Of a stretch of DNA of 64,000 bases, positions 1 to 12,653 are shown piece by piece (within the stretch, counting starts at the first letter, position 1; each line of letters opens with the position of its first letter). Source of the DNA: Angiostrongylus vasorum (lineage: Eukaryota; Nematoda; Chromadorea; Rhabditida; Metastrongylidae); assembly GCA_018806985.1 (NCBI GenBank), contig JADANN010000349.1, forward strand, positions 420,501 to 484,500, in the 5' to 3' direction. The notes under the pieces were generated by a model that did not search any database, was not told the origin of the DNA, and saw only the letters and a list, made by a program, of their open reading frames with translations. Both the position numbers and the translations under genes were made by a program.

Positions 1-1215
1 GAACACGACTGATATGTCTATGCAACCGAATCGATGCCTGGCTTAATGCGTTTTCTGAATGCGAAATCGCACTTAGACGAATGAGATCCGCATTCTGTTC
101 GTCAGCTTTCGCTTAACTCACGTCATTACCACTAGCACTACTTACTACTGACTGTTATGTGACCGAAACGACTGTCGTCATTCGGTTTCAGATTCAGTAC
201 TGATCGCATTGGAACTCGTTCGTCTTTCTCAATGACCGCTAATCCTTTCTAGCCAACCAACGCTGCGCCTTCCTGTCATATTGTTTGCTTAGAATTACTA
301 TTTGTATTAGTTAACAGTTATTACTAGTTAAATTCACAAAAGAAACGAATAGTATATGAGTTGATCGATCTGGTTGTGATCGATTCTCGTCGTAGCAGTT
401 TGGTCACACGAACGCAACGGCATCGATGCTTCGCCTCCGTCCAGCTCGATCGATCGATCAGTCGATAATCGTTGCTGCTTTTCAGCATCTAGTGTACGAA
501 CAAAACCATGCTGTACTTCAAACAGTACTGAACTCCCTAAGGAACTCATCTTCTGTGGCTGAAATATAAAATCTAAGCCTAGGTTCATAACTTTACTTTT
601 CTATAAACTCGTTACCTGAAAGTAGTACTTGTATGTTTTCTCATTGTCGATTTTTGTTCGTAACACTAGGTTTCTTATTCTTAGCTGAGTGTTCCTAATT
701 AAAAACTACTTTCCTAAGGCTAAAAATCCATCAGTTATTAGGATGTAAAGCTCCTTCGCTTTCATTGCCCTCTACTTTCCATAATTATCGTTATAAACTT
801 ACTAGTTTGGTAAGAACTAAGCAATGAACGAATGACTTGGTCATTCTCTTTTCATCCGATTTACTTTCAACAATATGAATGGCAGTATACAAACTGAAAT
901 AATCAATATCTTCCAACTGTTTACTCGAGTACTTTGTGTTGTTATTCGACATTTTGTTTAACCCTCGCCTTTTAACACCGAATTTCCGACATTTAACGGT
1001 GAGTTTCAGGATTTAGGATTTCCAGAATCTTAGATTTATCCATTAAAAGTTCTTTCGACACAAAAGTTTTACATATTACATTACAGATTCACTTTTCTTG
1101 ACCGTAGAGTTGACTTTGTGTTCTCGTATATTTACATTTCTAAGGCTCAATTTATGCACTTAAGGACTGACCTGGTTGTTTATAACTTCCCTAATGCTTC
1201 TAGAACTTAGGTCTT
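1..1215. other. Upstream region of vav-1, no gene seen
   Basis: AT-rich sequence with no supported exon. Short open frames here have no recognisable protein. The last part ends with possible acceptors (CTTCTAG at about 1202 and ACTTAG at about 1210) just before the vav-1 start codon, compatible with a trans-spliced leader site, but this is only inference. Confidence 0.5.
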
Positions 1216-4200
1216 ATGTGTACGTCCGAGAGGAATGAACTATGGAAGGAATGTGTAAGGTGGATGGTTGATATGGGAGTACTCGATCAGCGTTTAGCAC
1301 CGACGAACTCAATGCTGGAATTTGCTACAATGTTAAGGTAGCTATTAGCAGCTGGTAACCGACTTTGTTCTAGGCTTTTTATATTCTACGCCTTAGTAAT
1401 TTGTTTTTTTGTGTGGGGTTTGGTTCATTATGGTTGGACCCTTGTGCTTTTACACGATGTCCGTTGTACCACTTCAAAGTACTTTTTTATTATTGTCGTG
1501 ACGAAACGAGTAGGTGCTAGATGTTCCTATTGTCTCGGGAGGGTTTTTTTGTAGTGCTTTGATGTTCGGAAAACGTCGGGAAGGGTTATTCGACGTTCTT
1601 CGTTTCACTGTTCACATGGTCATCATTTCATTCTTTGAGATGTTTTCCAGAGATGGAGTCCTACTATGTCGTCTGCTGAATGAGTTGTCTCCGGAATGTG
1701 TTGAAGAAAAGGAAATCCAGCGACGTCCTCATATGTCAGAGGTGAGTGCATGGACCTATGATCCACACTTCCGATTTTTTTGACGAGCTACGTGGGTAGT
1801 CTACAGTATTGTTGTCTTTCCAAAGTTTCTTTTTTATTTTGTGAGTGAAGTAGTTTTTTCACCGATATTGATTTAAGTTCACTTGCCATAAGAACATATG
1901 CTTATTCCTCGGTGCCTGCAAAGCGCATTTTCATCTTAAACAAGAGCAAATGTTCGAAGCTTGGGAGCTATTTCGATTACAAGATTTCGCTAAAGTTCTG
2001 TCCGTGCTTTCTATGCTGTCTTATTCGGAAGCGGCATTGCAGAAGAACGTTAAGTGAGTTTTAGACAATCCTGGACCTTTTATTGCCCTTATTTTTTGTC
2101 CTTCACTGCTTTGTTTTTGTTTTTGGGTTTTTTTTCTTTCTTGTGAAATTTGTTAAGGGTGGCGGACTTTCGTAAACTCCGGAAGTTTTCAAAATCTTTT
2201 GAAGATGTCGTTTTTCTATACTTCGGAGTAACAACTTTGCTTATACAGACCATTTCCTTCCACATCAAGTTTGTCGTTCTCTACCGTTTTCCCTCCCCGC
2301 CTACATCCGCCTCCAGAGGAACAAGCTATCTATCGAAGCTTACAAGACGATTTGGAGAAAGTGGACTTAGGTGCTACTGTCTATGACATTTCTCCGTTAA
2401 AGTGAGTTCAAACCCTTAGTTCGGTGTGCAAAGTACACATATTGCTATATGATTTTTACGGCTAGAAGAAAGTGCTTTCTTCTCTTCTGTTTAGAAACGA
2501 CGAAGAGGAACCGCAGTTTATCTATGACCATATCGTTTGTCGAAAGGATAGTCAACGAAGACATGACGTAAGCTACATCTAATTATGAGTCCTTTGATGT
2601 AAAGAATGTGACCGAATCATCCAGAAGCGGTGAATTTTTTTCTTGAATACCTACTTGTTTAGGTGTGGTCAAGTTTCTCGCCATCATCAAAGCGGGAACA
2701 CTGCATGAAAGAGCTCCTGGATACTGAGCAGAATTATGTCGAGAAGGCACTTAATATGATTATTAACAAGTTTTATGAGCCACTTCAGAAGGTTTTTCGT
2801 GAGGCGGATCACAAATTAATTTTCATGAATATAATGGTATGTGAATATCTAAAAAAATTGGGCTTTATTTGTTTAAATTTAGTAAATTAGTGTTTCAGAC
2901 CCTTTGGAACTTGCACCACTCGTTTTATAGTGACTTACGTCATGCTGTCCTGAAAACCTTAGGCTTAGTTCAATCCGGCGAAGGCCGACCGAATTCGCTT
3001 TCATTAGGGAACACCATCGGAGATGTTTTTTGTTCAGTAAGTTGTGTTTATTGTCTTCTACATTTCTGTTCCATTTTGTCTTAGTGACTGACACTTCAGC
3101 TTCTCATTATTAACTTTGTAAACGGACATATTCCAGACACAAAGACAAATTTATTGCTTATGGTCCCTACTGTATGGGATTGAGTGACTCGAGGGCTCGC
3201 ATTCTCGAACTTGAAAAAAGTGATCCGGTCGCTAAAGCAAAGATATACGAGTGTAATCTGTTATTTCTTTTACCTTATGGTTGTTTTTCAAACTTCGTTC
3301 CTTCGATTACCACTTGTGTAGGAGTGTACCTCGTCCGTAAACGACAACCAGTTCAAGTTACAAGACTTATTGTGTTTGCCAATGCAGCGTGTGTTGAAGT
3401 ACCATATATTGTTATTGGTGAGTTCACTCGTATACATGCCTGGAATTTTATATGTGCACATAATTTATTTATTTATGCATTTCTCTTTATATAAGGTAGT
3501 CTAAAACGGCGCGTGTAGCGCAGTGGTTGGAGGCGCCTTGCAATAAACATGGGATCGACTTTTTGCGTACCAAACCCCGCAAGCCCTCCAACCTTTCGGG
3601 GTCGGCAAATTAGTACTAGGCTTGTCTGGGAGGATGGCAGCACTGGCCGGAAACATCGGTGGGCTACCGCGAGTCATTTTAAAGGCCAGATATGCATTCA
3701 ATCACCTCCAACGATACTTAATGAAGTCGAATGCATGGCACATCCTTCAGGGATAGATCAGCGCCTAGAGCATTATCCTTTATCCTTTATAAGGTCTTGA
3801 ATTAGAACCATCTGATTAATGTGTTTCATAACCGTGTGTTTGTTGCATTTTATTCCATTTTCTCCTCCATATTTACACTTACTTACGTTTTTTTCTTTGG
3901 CTTGTATCCTTACTAGCTATGAAAGCACGTCCACTTTGGCAGATTATTGGTGACTTTTCTCCTGGAAGTGGTGGAAATACCATTCTTTGAGGTTCCTACT
4001 ATGTCGGTGAATTGGATTGCACTGTCCGATATCCCGAATTTTTGTGTCATTTATTGTGTTTATAGAATTTTTTTGTACTGCACTTGTTAGAGTTACCTTG
4101 CAGTACCCACTTGTTCGACCCAGTGTTCCGATCCAGCCAAGCCCACCATTCATTCCGTGTAGCAAGTTGGTACAAGACTTGTCTGGGAAGATAGCAAAAC

Positions 4201-7200
4201 ACTGCTTTGATGGATCGATAGGCCCGCAAGAGTCGTTGCTTAGGCCATTTGCATCAAGTTGCCTTTACGATGCTTGTTGAAGAATGGTACACCCGTGAGG
4301 GATTGATCAACGCCTAGTGCATTATCCTTTATCGTCGTATTCAGCCACTCTTATCAATCCTGCAATTTTGTCAGAAGTGCGATGGGGTTGTAGTTGCATA
4401 AATTAACTACTATTTGAGGAATTGATTAAAACGACCTCATTCGACGCTCCTGACAGAAAGTCTCTCGAGTTAGCTAAAGAAGCAATGGATGACGTGAACT
4501 CATACGTAAACGAGATGAAGCGTGATAACGAAACGAAACAGCTTATTGTGGAGGTCCAGAACAGTATCACGGAATTAACGATGGTTGGTTAGGTTCTTTT
4601 TGCAGTCTTCTTTTTTGTTTTGAAAAACCCACATCACTTCGTTGTTATAAGGTCCTCAGAGTATGCAGGTGTTAAATGAAAGTTTTATCGTCGATATGCT
4701 TTGCCTATCTTTGCAGGTTTATTCGTCAAAGTTTGTGTGAACTCTTATGATTTTAAAAAAGGCTTAGTTGATGATATTTTCGTTTGGCAAATTCACAGAA
4801 GCCGATTCCCTTCTAGTAAACTGTTTCCAGCCGGAAGATGTCACTCTCATGGACTACGGCAGATTGAATGCTGACGGAGAAGTGAGGCTCGCTGAGTCGA
4901 CGAGTCAACAATTTGGGAAGATGAAACAACGTCATATGTTTATCTTTGACAAAGTGTTGATTATTTGCAAAGCTAATAGAAACAATACGTATACCTACAA
5001 ATCTGCATATATTATCTCTGAACTTCATCCTACTCTTGACAATCCAATGCCTGATGTAAAAATGGGAACAATATCTCGCAAGATTGCCTCTACTAATCAG
5101 TATCTACTGTTTTTGGTACGAGAAGAACGTGCTTGCACTCAAGATTCAGTAAGGCATTTAACACTAGCGTTCAAAGTGCTACAACAGCGGGAAAAATGGC
5201 TCCATCACTTTGAGCTAGCTCGGTATTTCTTTGGCTACAGTTGTGCTATTTTTCAAATATACTCTGTGTTTAATGCTAGGCTAAGTAACATGTACCCATA
5301 TTTTTCTTTGTACAGATCGACTACACTTGTTGTTTTCTACTTTTTGTATTTCACTTTCCCCAGCTATATTCAAAGCCGTGTTTTGGTGCTTTTGGTTAAG
5401 CCTATTCTGTTCTCTGTTCTATTCAGGGGTAATGTCTTGCCAGAGCAAGTGGACGGTACCGGTCACAAGGTACACTACAAAAGTTTCAGTGTGGACGTAC
5501 CGTATAAATGTGGAGTTTGCGAAAAATTCCTCAAGGGCCTTTTCTTTCAAGGTTATAAGTGTGAAAGTATGTTTATCAAGTGGGAGGTTTTTTCAGTCAA
5601 ACAATCTGCTTCTTTTATGCAGGTTTTTTTCGGTTTTTTAGATTGCGGAGGTTTATTACATAAAGGATGTATAGCGTTACGACCGTGTGCTGGTCGACGT
5701 CATACGACATCACTTTCCCACAGCAACTTGTCCGCTAACGGGACGCAGTGGAGGCAAAGTTGTCATGGTCGTAAGTTACACGTCTGTACGCTTTCGCTTT
5801 GATGTTGAATTTTATAGCATAATGCTGAGTAATGTGATGAGATTGAAAAACCTCTCCATATCGCCAACTTAGACGAAGGGTAGCATGCGCTTTTACAAGC
5901 AATAAAAGTACAATTTAGAGATGTCCGGACCGAAGATGTCGTGGTGGGAACGAACGCGCTATTACCCTTTCTGGGGGCTAGCGCCTTCACACCACACCAT
6001 GCATGTCCTTCGTTTTGCCTTGTTCTCTGCTAATTTTCTAATCAGCAGTGCTATGAACAATCACGAAACGAAGGACACGCATGGTGTGGTGATGAACGCG
6101 CTGCCCCCAATAGAGGATAATAGCGCGCTCGTTCCCCACCGTAGACATTTGCGGTCCTGAGTTTTGCAAATATTTCAGCATCATTGTGGTTGTATCACAC
6201 ATAATACCTTGCCGTGAAAAATTGCAATAGGCAGTAAATAAAAAAGGTTAACATAATGAAAACACTATTCATCCGTTAGTTCCGAGAGTTGTTGCACTGT
6301 GAACCAATTCCATGTTTGCCACCTCTTATTTGTGTTAGCTGCTCAGTGAATATGACAGTGCATCTGCAGAATTGGCGAGGTAAACTTCAGCTCTTGTTTT
6401 GCAACTGGTTCGAAGATTTCGAAAATAAACTCCTGTTATAATAGAAACGGAGATACGGTGCCTTCAGAGCATTGAGAGGACTCAACAACACAAGCGCTAT
6501 CGATTTATTAAACCAAAAACTCGTGTGAATTTTGTGAATCGCATAGTTTCTGTGCCTTTTCTCTGCTTTAGTATCTCCTGGCGATCAAGTTGTTGCTTTA
6601 TCACGGTACTCCACAAACGACTCAGGATTTTTGCAATTCGAAAAAGATGACATCATTGAGATAGTTCAGAATCACGGAAACGGGACTTTTTAGTGAGTAT
6701 TTTTGGCTTGCATTATGATAGATATTGATGAAGGCTATTAATTGGTGAGAGATATTTGCGATCATAGGGTTGCCTTTTTGACTGGGAGACAGAATATCGG
6801 CTTGGTACATAGTGAGCATGTTCGCCGAGTTCGGGTAAGTTAAAGTACTTCGTCTTTATCCTGTTCCTCAGCTTGAAAGGTTAAGATTGTTTGTAGGCGA
6901 ACTCTGTGCAAGGTGTGAACTCTTCTCGAGATAGCCCCAATGCATTTAGTATTGATCGTAAAGAGTCTACGGTTCTGCCAAGACGAATGCTCGCTAATGG
7001 GTAAGTATGTTTATCGCTGTATGGATTTCCCCGTCACTTGGTCAGTTCTCTTTACCACCTGTTTATTATGACTCATACTCCAGCTCATATTTCGAATACT
7101 CAATCGAATGATTGACAGAGATGCAATTTCACAGTTCTGTGATATGTGGGGTTGCAGCCGATCAGATTTCTTGTTGTTTACACAGTATCATAATTATTCG

Positions 7201-10200
7201 CTTTTTTGATCTCCTTCTTAACTATAATCTGTTTCCTTACTTGAATTTTTTCTCCACATTTGTTACTTAAAGGAGCCTTTTTTACTGAATATATTACTAA
7301 AATATGGAACGCGCTTGCTTGATGGTACTGGGTTTTTTGTCATAGAGATCCTATGGGTGATAATATGTGTTTGTCACAGTTTTGTAATGGAAACGTAGTA
7401 CAAATCTGTTTTCCTAAGTCATCATTTAACATTTTTTTTATGCTACGTGACTCGTCATGACTCGTTCTCTATTGTTTCCATTCACGTTTTCGGTATAGGT
7501 AAAGAGGAAAGTGCATTCTAGAATGACTCCGACTCCTCAACAAGACTATGTGAACACCGAAGTCAGCCTCCAGCCGTGGTATATGGGCGAATTAGAGCGA
7601 GCAGATTCTGAAGCAAAACTGAAAGGGACACCAAATGGAACGTTCCTCGTACGGTACAGCAAGAATCGGCAAAGCTACGTTATTAGCATAAGGTGGGTGC
7701 ATAACGTTTTTGTCAGATCTTTTTCGTGTCATGGAAAATCGAACACATGACTCAGTGTAACACAATGGAAGTTGCAAGAATTTTCTATTTACTGGTTCTT
7801 CCAAGAGTTGCAGAGTGCTTACGCGCAACTGCCTCCCTTATTTAGACGTCATACATACTCATTTTCCAAAAGTTGCTTGCCTTGGCTATGTTAATGAAGC
7901 CATCGTATTTATGTACCCAAAATCCCCCATTGTTAGTTAGACGTATGGGGTCCGTCTTTAAAAATCGTGAAGAACTCAGCACAACTACGTTTGCGATCCA
8001 TCGTCTTCATAAGCTTGACCCATTTTGTGCAATACACCACTTATGATGTCCATTTTATGATTTATTTCGAATGAAGTTGGCTTACATGAGCGACTGCATT
8101 GTTTCATTTCCTAATGTGATCATATTCCTTATCACTTACATCTTACTGTTCTTTGGGCGACAATTTTTAACTTATTGTTTACTGTCTACTCTTTTTAATG
8201 GCAGGGTATATTGCGAAATATAACTTCAATGATGCTGAAAAACTCCGGACCGCAGGTGTCTGCCAGGTGACAGGCAATTGCTGATGGCAGAGATCGACAG
8301 AACTAGCTGATAGACAGGCTAAACGAAGGAGCTGCATGGTGGTGGTGCACGCGTTACTCCCCGGAAAGGGTAATAGCGCGTTCGATCCCCACCGCAGGCA
8401 CCTGCGATCCGGAGTTTTGCAAATATCTCAGCATCATTGAAGTTATTTCTTGGACCGTTTTTTTTTCTTGTTTATATGTTGTCATCTCTACTGAGAATAC
8501 ATCTATTTTTAAAAAGTTTTTTGAGGGTACAGCTGGATTTTGGGTGTAAATGTGACTTGTCGTAGGGTGTAGCTGTGGATTCTGGGTGGTTTTGTCTGTT
8601 AGTCGCTGAAAACGGTGAGAGCACGGTGAGTAGTGTTCCTGCACTCCACGACTGTACCAGTAGTCTCTCACCTAACATATAACTTTTTTAAGACGAGTTT
8701 CATTGTTGTGACTAACCATCCAATATTGTCTCCTTATTACACTAGACTTTCTTTGTGAACTTCGATGTCACACTTTAGTTTTTTTATTTTATTTGGCCCG
8801 TCTTCATGTTTACTGTGCAGATCCCTGCACTTCTGAGATTCAATTCGTTTCCTGCCATCCATCACCCACCAAAATCTCTCAACTTTACATGTGGCTTCGG
8901 TTGCTGCTTGAGGATTTTCATTTCATGTTGAATGTGGTAGAATGCTGGTCGAACAGCAAATCTCCCTTGAGTCCTGAAATGGCCGGGATGGAGCGTTCTC
9001 AACTGGATTGCAGAGAGTGCGGAGTACCACTGTGCTATCCGCCCCTTACACTTCAATTCTATCAGAGGTATATCCCTTTTTGCGACTCAAGTAATTCGTA
9101 CGGATTTCCCGGAGCTCTCGTATGATCGACAATTTATTCGGAACGATAGGCTATCTATTGTCCATTGATAATTTAGCCTAAATCGATATAACGTCATCCA
9201 GTGTTAAACCAGTTGTCTGCTGGATAGGCGGTTGTTTTGATTGAATGACGAAGTTTGTAGATCATATACTTGCAACATTGCTTATCTGGAAGAAAAAACG
9301 ATTTGTGCTTAGGTGAAATATAGGAGTTCTGTCGTGGAACATCTGATCTTATTGAGATTTCATATCTAGAGTTCTATACCCATTTGTTCTCCATCCATTT
9401 TCTTTATTTTTCTATAGAAGCTATCACCAAAAAAAACTGCCACTCTTCGCTTTGACTAGTTGAACTTTTGCAATGTTAGGAAAAGTTGTTGGTCATGCTC
9501 ATGTTTTTCTGTCGCATAGGATCTCGCAGAAGATAGATCATCCAGAATTCTTGTGGGTTCGTTTCCATAAATGTGCTAGCATGTAGAATAGATCCGATGC
9601 CAAAGGGTTTCTTGGTGCTACCTTCGCTTTGCGAACGGGAAGAATTCGATAACTTGGCTCGTTCACAAAGAAAGCATGGTCTGTAAAGTACAACTGTGGT
9701 TCAGTTGTTACGACAACTTGCGAAATCCAAAAATTTGACCATTTATCTGTAGTTGTTGTACCGTTCAATGTATAAAATTACAGTCTCCAGTGTGCTTGTT
9801 GTTGATAGTAGTTGATTTTCTGTCTGTGCATTTTTTTTATTTGATTTTTTCTGGATACCCAATGCCAGCGTTATCTCTTGTTTATACCACAAATTCCCGA
9901 TAGTATACTCGTTTCTGAAGGTTTTCTCCATTGCGAGCTAATTCTTCTGGTCTGGAATTTATTGTGGAAGTGTCAGAGTTTGTTTGTAGCCAACAAACTG
10001 ATTGCCCATAGAAGAGATAAGGTGTTTTCTGCATCACACAGTTTTGCAATCGTTGACATCTACTTGTGAACTTGAAGTCATATAGTGCTGATGGGTGTCA
10101 GTTATTTGTAAAAGCGTTCCCCGTTGATCAATCCGTCAGAGTTGCGCTGTGCATTCGTTTTCATCAAGCATCATAGCGGCGATTCGATGCAAATCTGGCC

Positions 10201-12653
10201 TGTATAATGACTTTGGATGGCTTAAAATGATTTAAATAAAAGCTTTTGCCCTCCCAAAGAGCTCTGCTAGCAATTTACCGATCCAAAGGGATAGAAGGTG
10301 TGGTAAGGTTGGGGGCGGGGGGTCGAACCAACGACCCATTCAGTGTGTATTGCAGGACACCTGTAGCTATTCACTACATGTGTCCCTTTAGCTTTTTAGT
10401 GCTAGTAATTGTATTATTTATAAACTTTCAGTTACGAAAATGAAGTGAAGCACACAGTCGTTGAACAACGAGACAGCACTATTTATTACCTAGATGAAGG
10501 ATATGTGTTCAACAGCATAGTGGTGAGACTTATTTTGCATGGAAACCAATTTCATGTATGAACTATTTCCTACAAACTTACGTAGATGCTTTGATGGTGC
10601 GTCTTCAGTACTAATGTGCTCCCCAGTACAATTTCCATTCGTTTCCGTCTCACGCTAGCGTCGTCTGTGGTGGTCGTCTGCTTCGAACATGGTGACGTTC
10701 GCGACGTCCATTCCGTTGTCCTAATATAGTTCCCATCTGCGAATGCAGTAGGTTGATGTTAGGCACAAACATATCCCCCCCTATTGTCTGGGTGGTCTTC
10801 CAGAGAACGCTTGCATTCTGTTGGGGCTTACTCCACTGTTTTTTTTTCGTCCACTTTTCATCTGTTCTTCTTATGTCATAAGCTCATTGGTGCTTCGATA
10901 TCGATCTATATTTTTCTGGATCCCGAAGGTGAGGTAGGTTTCAAAGCTCTGAGCTGCGTATTCTGGCTTGACGTTGTGGGTGCGGTTCAGTTTCAGAAGA
11001 CAGCGTTCAAGCGCCATGTTGCTGTTGATCAGAGTTCTTGACGTGGTCAGAGTATCAGGCCATGTTGCTGCTGCGTAATAAACCGCTGAGAGGGTTGTTG
11101 AGTAGAGGTGAGCATGGAGTTTTAGGTTCGCTAGCTTGTCAGTGGCCTCCTTGAGTGGCACGAGTACGGCCCATGCTGCTCTGCTTCTTTTGCCTGACTC
11201 CATCTTCATGTTGCCACCTGGGTTCACTGAACGTGTAAGGTACACGAGCGAGGTGGTCTCTGTAATCAGAGAACCATCCAATTCGATCCATCCATTGTTT
11301 GTCTTATCATTATGGGTTCTTCATGAGCTGGGTCTTTGGTCTATTTATGCGTAGTCCAATATTTTTTCGCGCTTTGTTGAGCTCATTTAGTATCGTTTTT
11401 CCTCCATCGTTATTTCTTGAGAATATGACGATTTCATCCTCAAAACGATGTTTTTTGTAGGAATTTTCTATCAGTACCTACGTAATTCTTGTCCCATTCG
11501 AATGAATTCATTATCCACTGCAGTGCAGCTGTAAAAAGCTGTGGGAATATTCCGTCTCTTTTGCTATGGCTGTGGAAAAGGTCACTGGAAAAGCTGTATA
11601 TTTATGCTGCAGTTCCGACAACGGTCAGCTAATGCTCGTGTATACGACGGGTCCACTTTCTTTTTATTAATCGATAAAGATTAGGACAAGAGGCTGCTAA
11701 TAGTTCCGACAGAACTCAATGTTCCGGGATAGGATTTGGATGTGGTTCGTGCAGCAGAATTGCTTTCCGAATACTGCTTGTCCAGCTGGTTGTACGCCAT
11801 ACAAGGCCTTCGATATGCCTTAAGGGTTAATCTTCATGAGCAGCCTGTAGAGTGCACTCAACAAGCATATACGGTTGTTACGAAGATTCATTCAGTCCCC
11901 GTTTTTGGGCAGGATGATTGTGCCCGATGTTCTCCAATGGTCCGCGATTCTCGCTTTCCAAAGGCAAGATGTCATATGTGTTAAAGGAAGTCGGCACTAA
12001 TACTATCGGGTCCTGAATCTGTGCCTCTCTTCATGCTTTCTATCGCTGGTCGAACTTCTGAGGAGAGAATCACGGGCGGCACAATTTCTAACTAATGTAA
12101 TCATTAAGTTTGAATAACGTGAAAATGATCATATACTGTCGTTCTAATAGTGAAAATTAGTACAGTACTTTATAATTTCACTGTTCAGGAGCTCGTGAAC
12201 TACTACAGGGAAAACAACCTTTGCGAAAGCTTTAACTCGCTGAATACAACTCTGAGAAATGCGTACCGAACGTGCAAGGTGTGGCGATTTTTTTTGTTTT
12301 TTTTTCCTCAATAACTTGGCGTGGAAATCCCTCTTTGTAAGTTATTCTGTGTACTGTCTTTAAGTTCACTGAAATTATGAATGTGTTTTTTAGTTGTACC
12401 GTGTAATCCATGACTTCGATGCCACTGAGCCGAAATTCTTAACGTTACGTAAAGGTGACCGTTTGACGCTTGTAGACGTTATTGGTGAAGATCGGGGGTG
12501 GTGGAAAGGACAGATAGCTGATAGGGTAAGTTTTTTTGCTGGGCAATTGTTATTAAATTACTTACTGTACATACTTCTCCTTAGGTTTTTGTATAACCTT
12601 TTTTTCAGGTTGGTTTCTTTCCGCTAAGCTATGTTGAGCCGTGGAAAGAGTGA
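1216..12653 (+). CDS. vav-1: VAV-1: Rho/Rac guanine nucleotide exchange factor and SH2/SH3 adaptor
   Basis: Orthologue of Vav, a cytoplasmic GEF that activates Rho/Rac GTPases downstream of tyrosine kinases. Exons read by eye: 1216-1337, 1651-1741, 1878-2053, 2270-2401, 2495-2567, 2663-2836, 2899-3036, about 3138-3250, 3322-3417, 4419-4583, 4831-5222, 5427-5566, 5642-5770, 6572-6692, 6768-6834, 6897-7000, 7507-7692, 10432-10522, 12189-12278, 12394-12525, 12609-12653, giving about 925 residues. Domains in order: calponin homology (1-130; [14 protein letters not shown]), acidic segment with IYRSLQDD and FIYDHI tyrosines (130-198), DH (199-427; [13 protein letters not shown]), PH (428-557), C1 zinc finger (558-630; [18 protein letters not shown]), SH3, SH2 ([17 protein letters not shown]) and a C-terminal SH3 (ALYDF-like IHDFDA, GWWKGQ). 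Start chosen at ATG 1216 because the N-terminus then begins directly at the CH domain. Three junctions (exons 7/8, 8/9, 14/15) do not close in frame with GT-AG; see findings. Introns carry SINE, foldback and RTE insertions. Confidence 0.93.
3508..3792 (+). mobile_element. SINE-A copy 1 (tRNA-derived) in vav-1 intron 9
   Basis: Member of the roughly 270-bp family. It has a tRNA-like head with an A-box-like TAGCGCAGTGG, a body containing the family words AGACTTGTCTGGGAGGATAGC (here slightly changed) and GGCCAGATATGCATTCAATC, and a 3' end of TTTATCC units. It sits in the intron between DH exons. Confidence 0.8.
4085..4338 (+). mobile_element. SINE-A copy 2, divergent
   Basis: The body matches SINE-A (GGTACAAGACTTGTCTGGGAAGATAGC, GAGGGATTGATCAACGCC, ATCCTTTATC tail), but the tRNA head is not recognisable. 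It lies in the same vav-1 intron as copy 1, downstream and in the same orientation. Confidence 0.65.
5925..6242 (+). mobile_element. TIR/tRNA-like element with long foldback arms in vav-1 intron 13
   Basis: The right end has the family's terminal inverted repeat (TTTTGCAAATATTTCAGCATCATTGTGG... to GGCAGTAAATA). The interior is palindromic: 5925-6016 is nearly the reverse complement of 6064-6157, leaving a loop of about 47 nt. The left outer TIR is absent. Confidence 0.75.
8178..8465 (+). mobile_element. TIR element with tRNA-like core, near complete, vav-1 intron 17
   Basis: The left end (TTTACTG...GGCAGGGTATA...CTTCAATGATGCTGAAAAACTCCGGACCGCAGG) is the reverse complement of the right end (CCTGCGATCCGGAGTTTTGCAAATATCTCAGCATCATTGAAG). 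Between them GGTGGTGGTGCACGCG...GTTCGATCCCCACC resembles a degraded tRNA with pairing ends. Confidence 0.75.
8780..9055 (-). mobile_element. SINE-B copy (tRNA-derived), internally deleted, vav-1 intron 17
   Basis: The reverse complement matches the copy at 52,790-53,160: an A-rich tail, then GTAAACATGAAGACGGGCC, the tail-side body with CTCAAGCAGCAACCGAAGCCACATG, and the A-box side GGATAGCACAGTGGTA. The stretch holding the B box is deleted. Confidence 0.7.
10105..10395 (-). mobile_element. SINE-A copy 3, divergent, just upstream of the vav-1 SH2 exon
   Basis: On the minus strand the family words are present (GGGGAACGC..., reverse of CGTTGATCAATCC, reverse of ATGCAAATCTGGCCTGTATAATGAC, and a tRNA-like head ending near the ACACCTGTAGC... 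stretch). It ends about 40 nt before exon 18. Confidence 0.55.
10560..12090 (-). mobile_element. RTE-type non-LTR retrotransposon fragment inside vav-1 SH2 intron 18
   Basis: The minus-strand translation gives the end of an RTE reverse transcriptase. Around 10871-11281 is [20 protein letters not shown], then [25 protein letters not shown] and [11 protein letters not shown]. Further up (about 11360-11460) is the degraded catalytic region [24 protein letters not shown], where active elements have FADDIV. Frame breaks are frequent and the 5' endonuclease part is not seen, so this is a dead copy. It enlarges the intron that splits the SH2 domain. Confidence 0.8.

Noticed and set aside
334..588. 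Minus-strand 84-codon frame as a gene
   Set aside because: No recognisable domain, no splice context, and low-complexity repeats such as ATCGATCGATC.
4768..5802. A single 344-codon protein
   Set aside because: The frame joins the PH and C1 exons of vav-1 through two stop-free introns; GT-AG borders and the domain alignment show separate exons.
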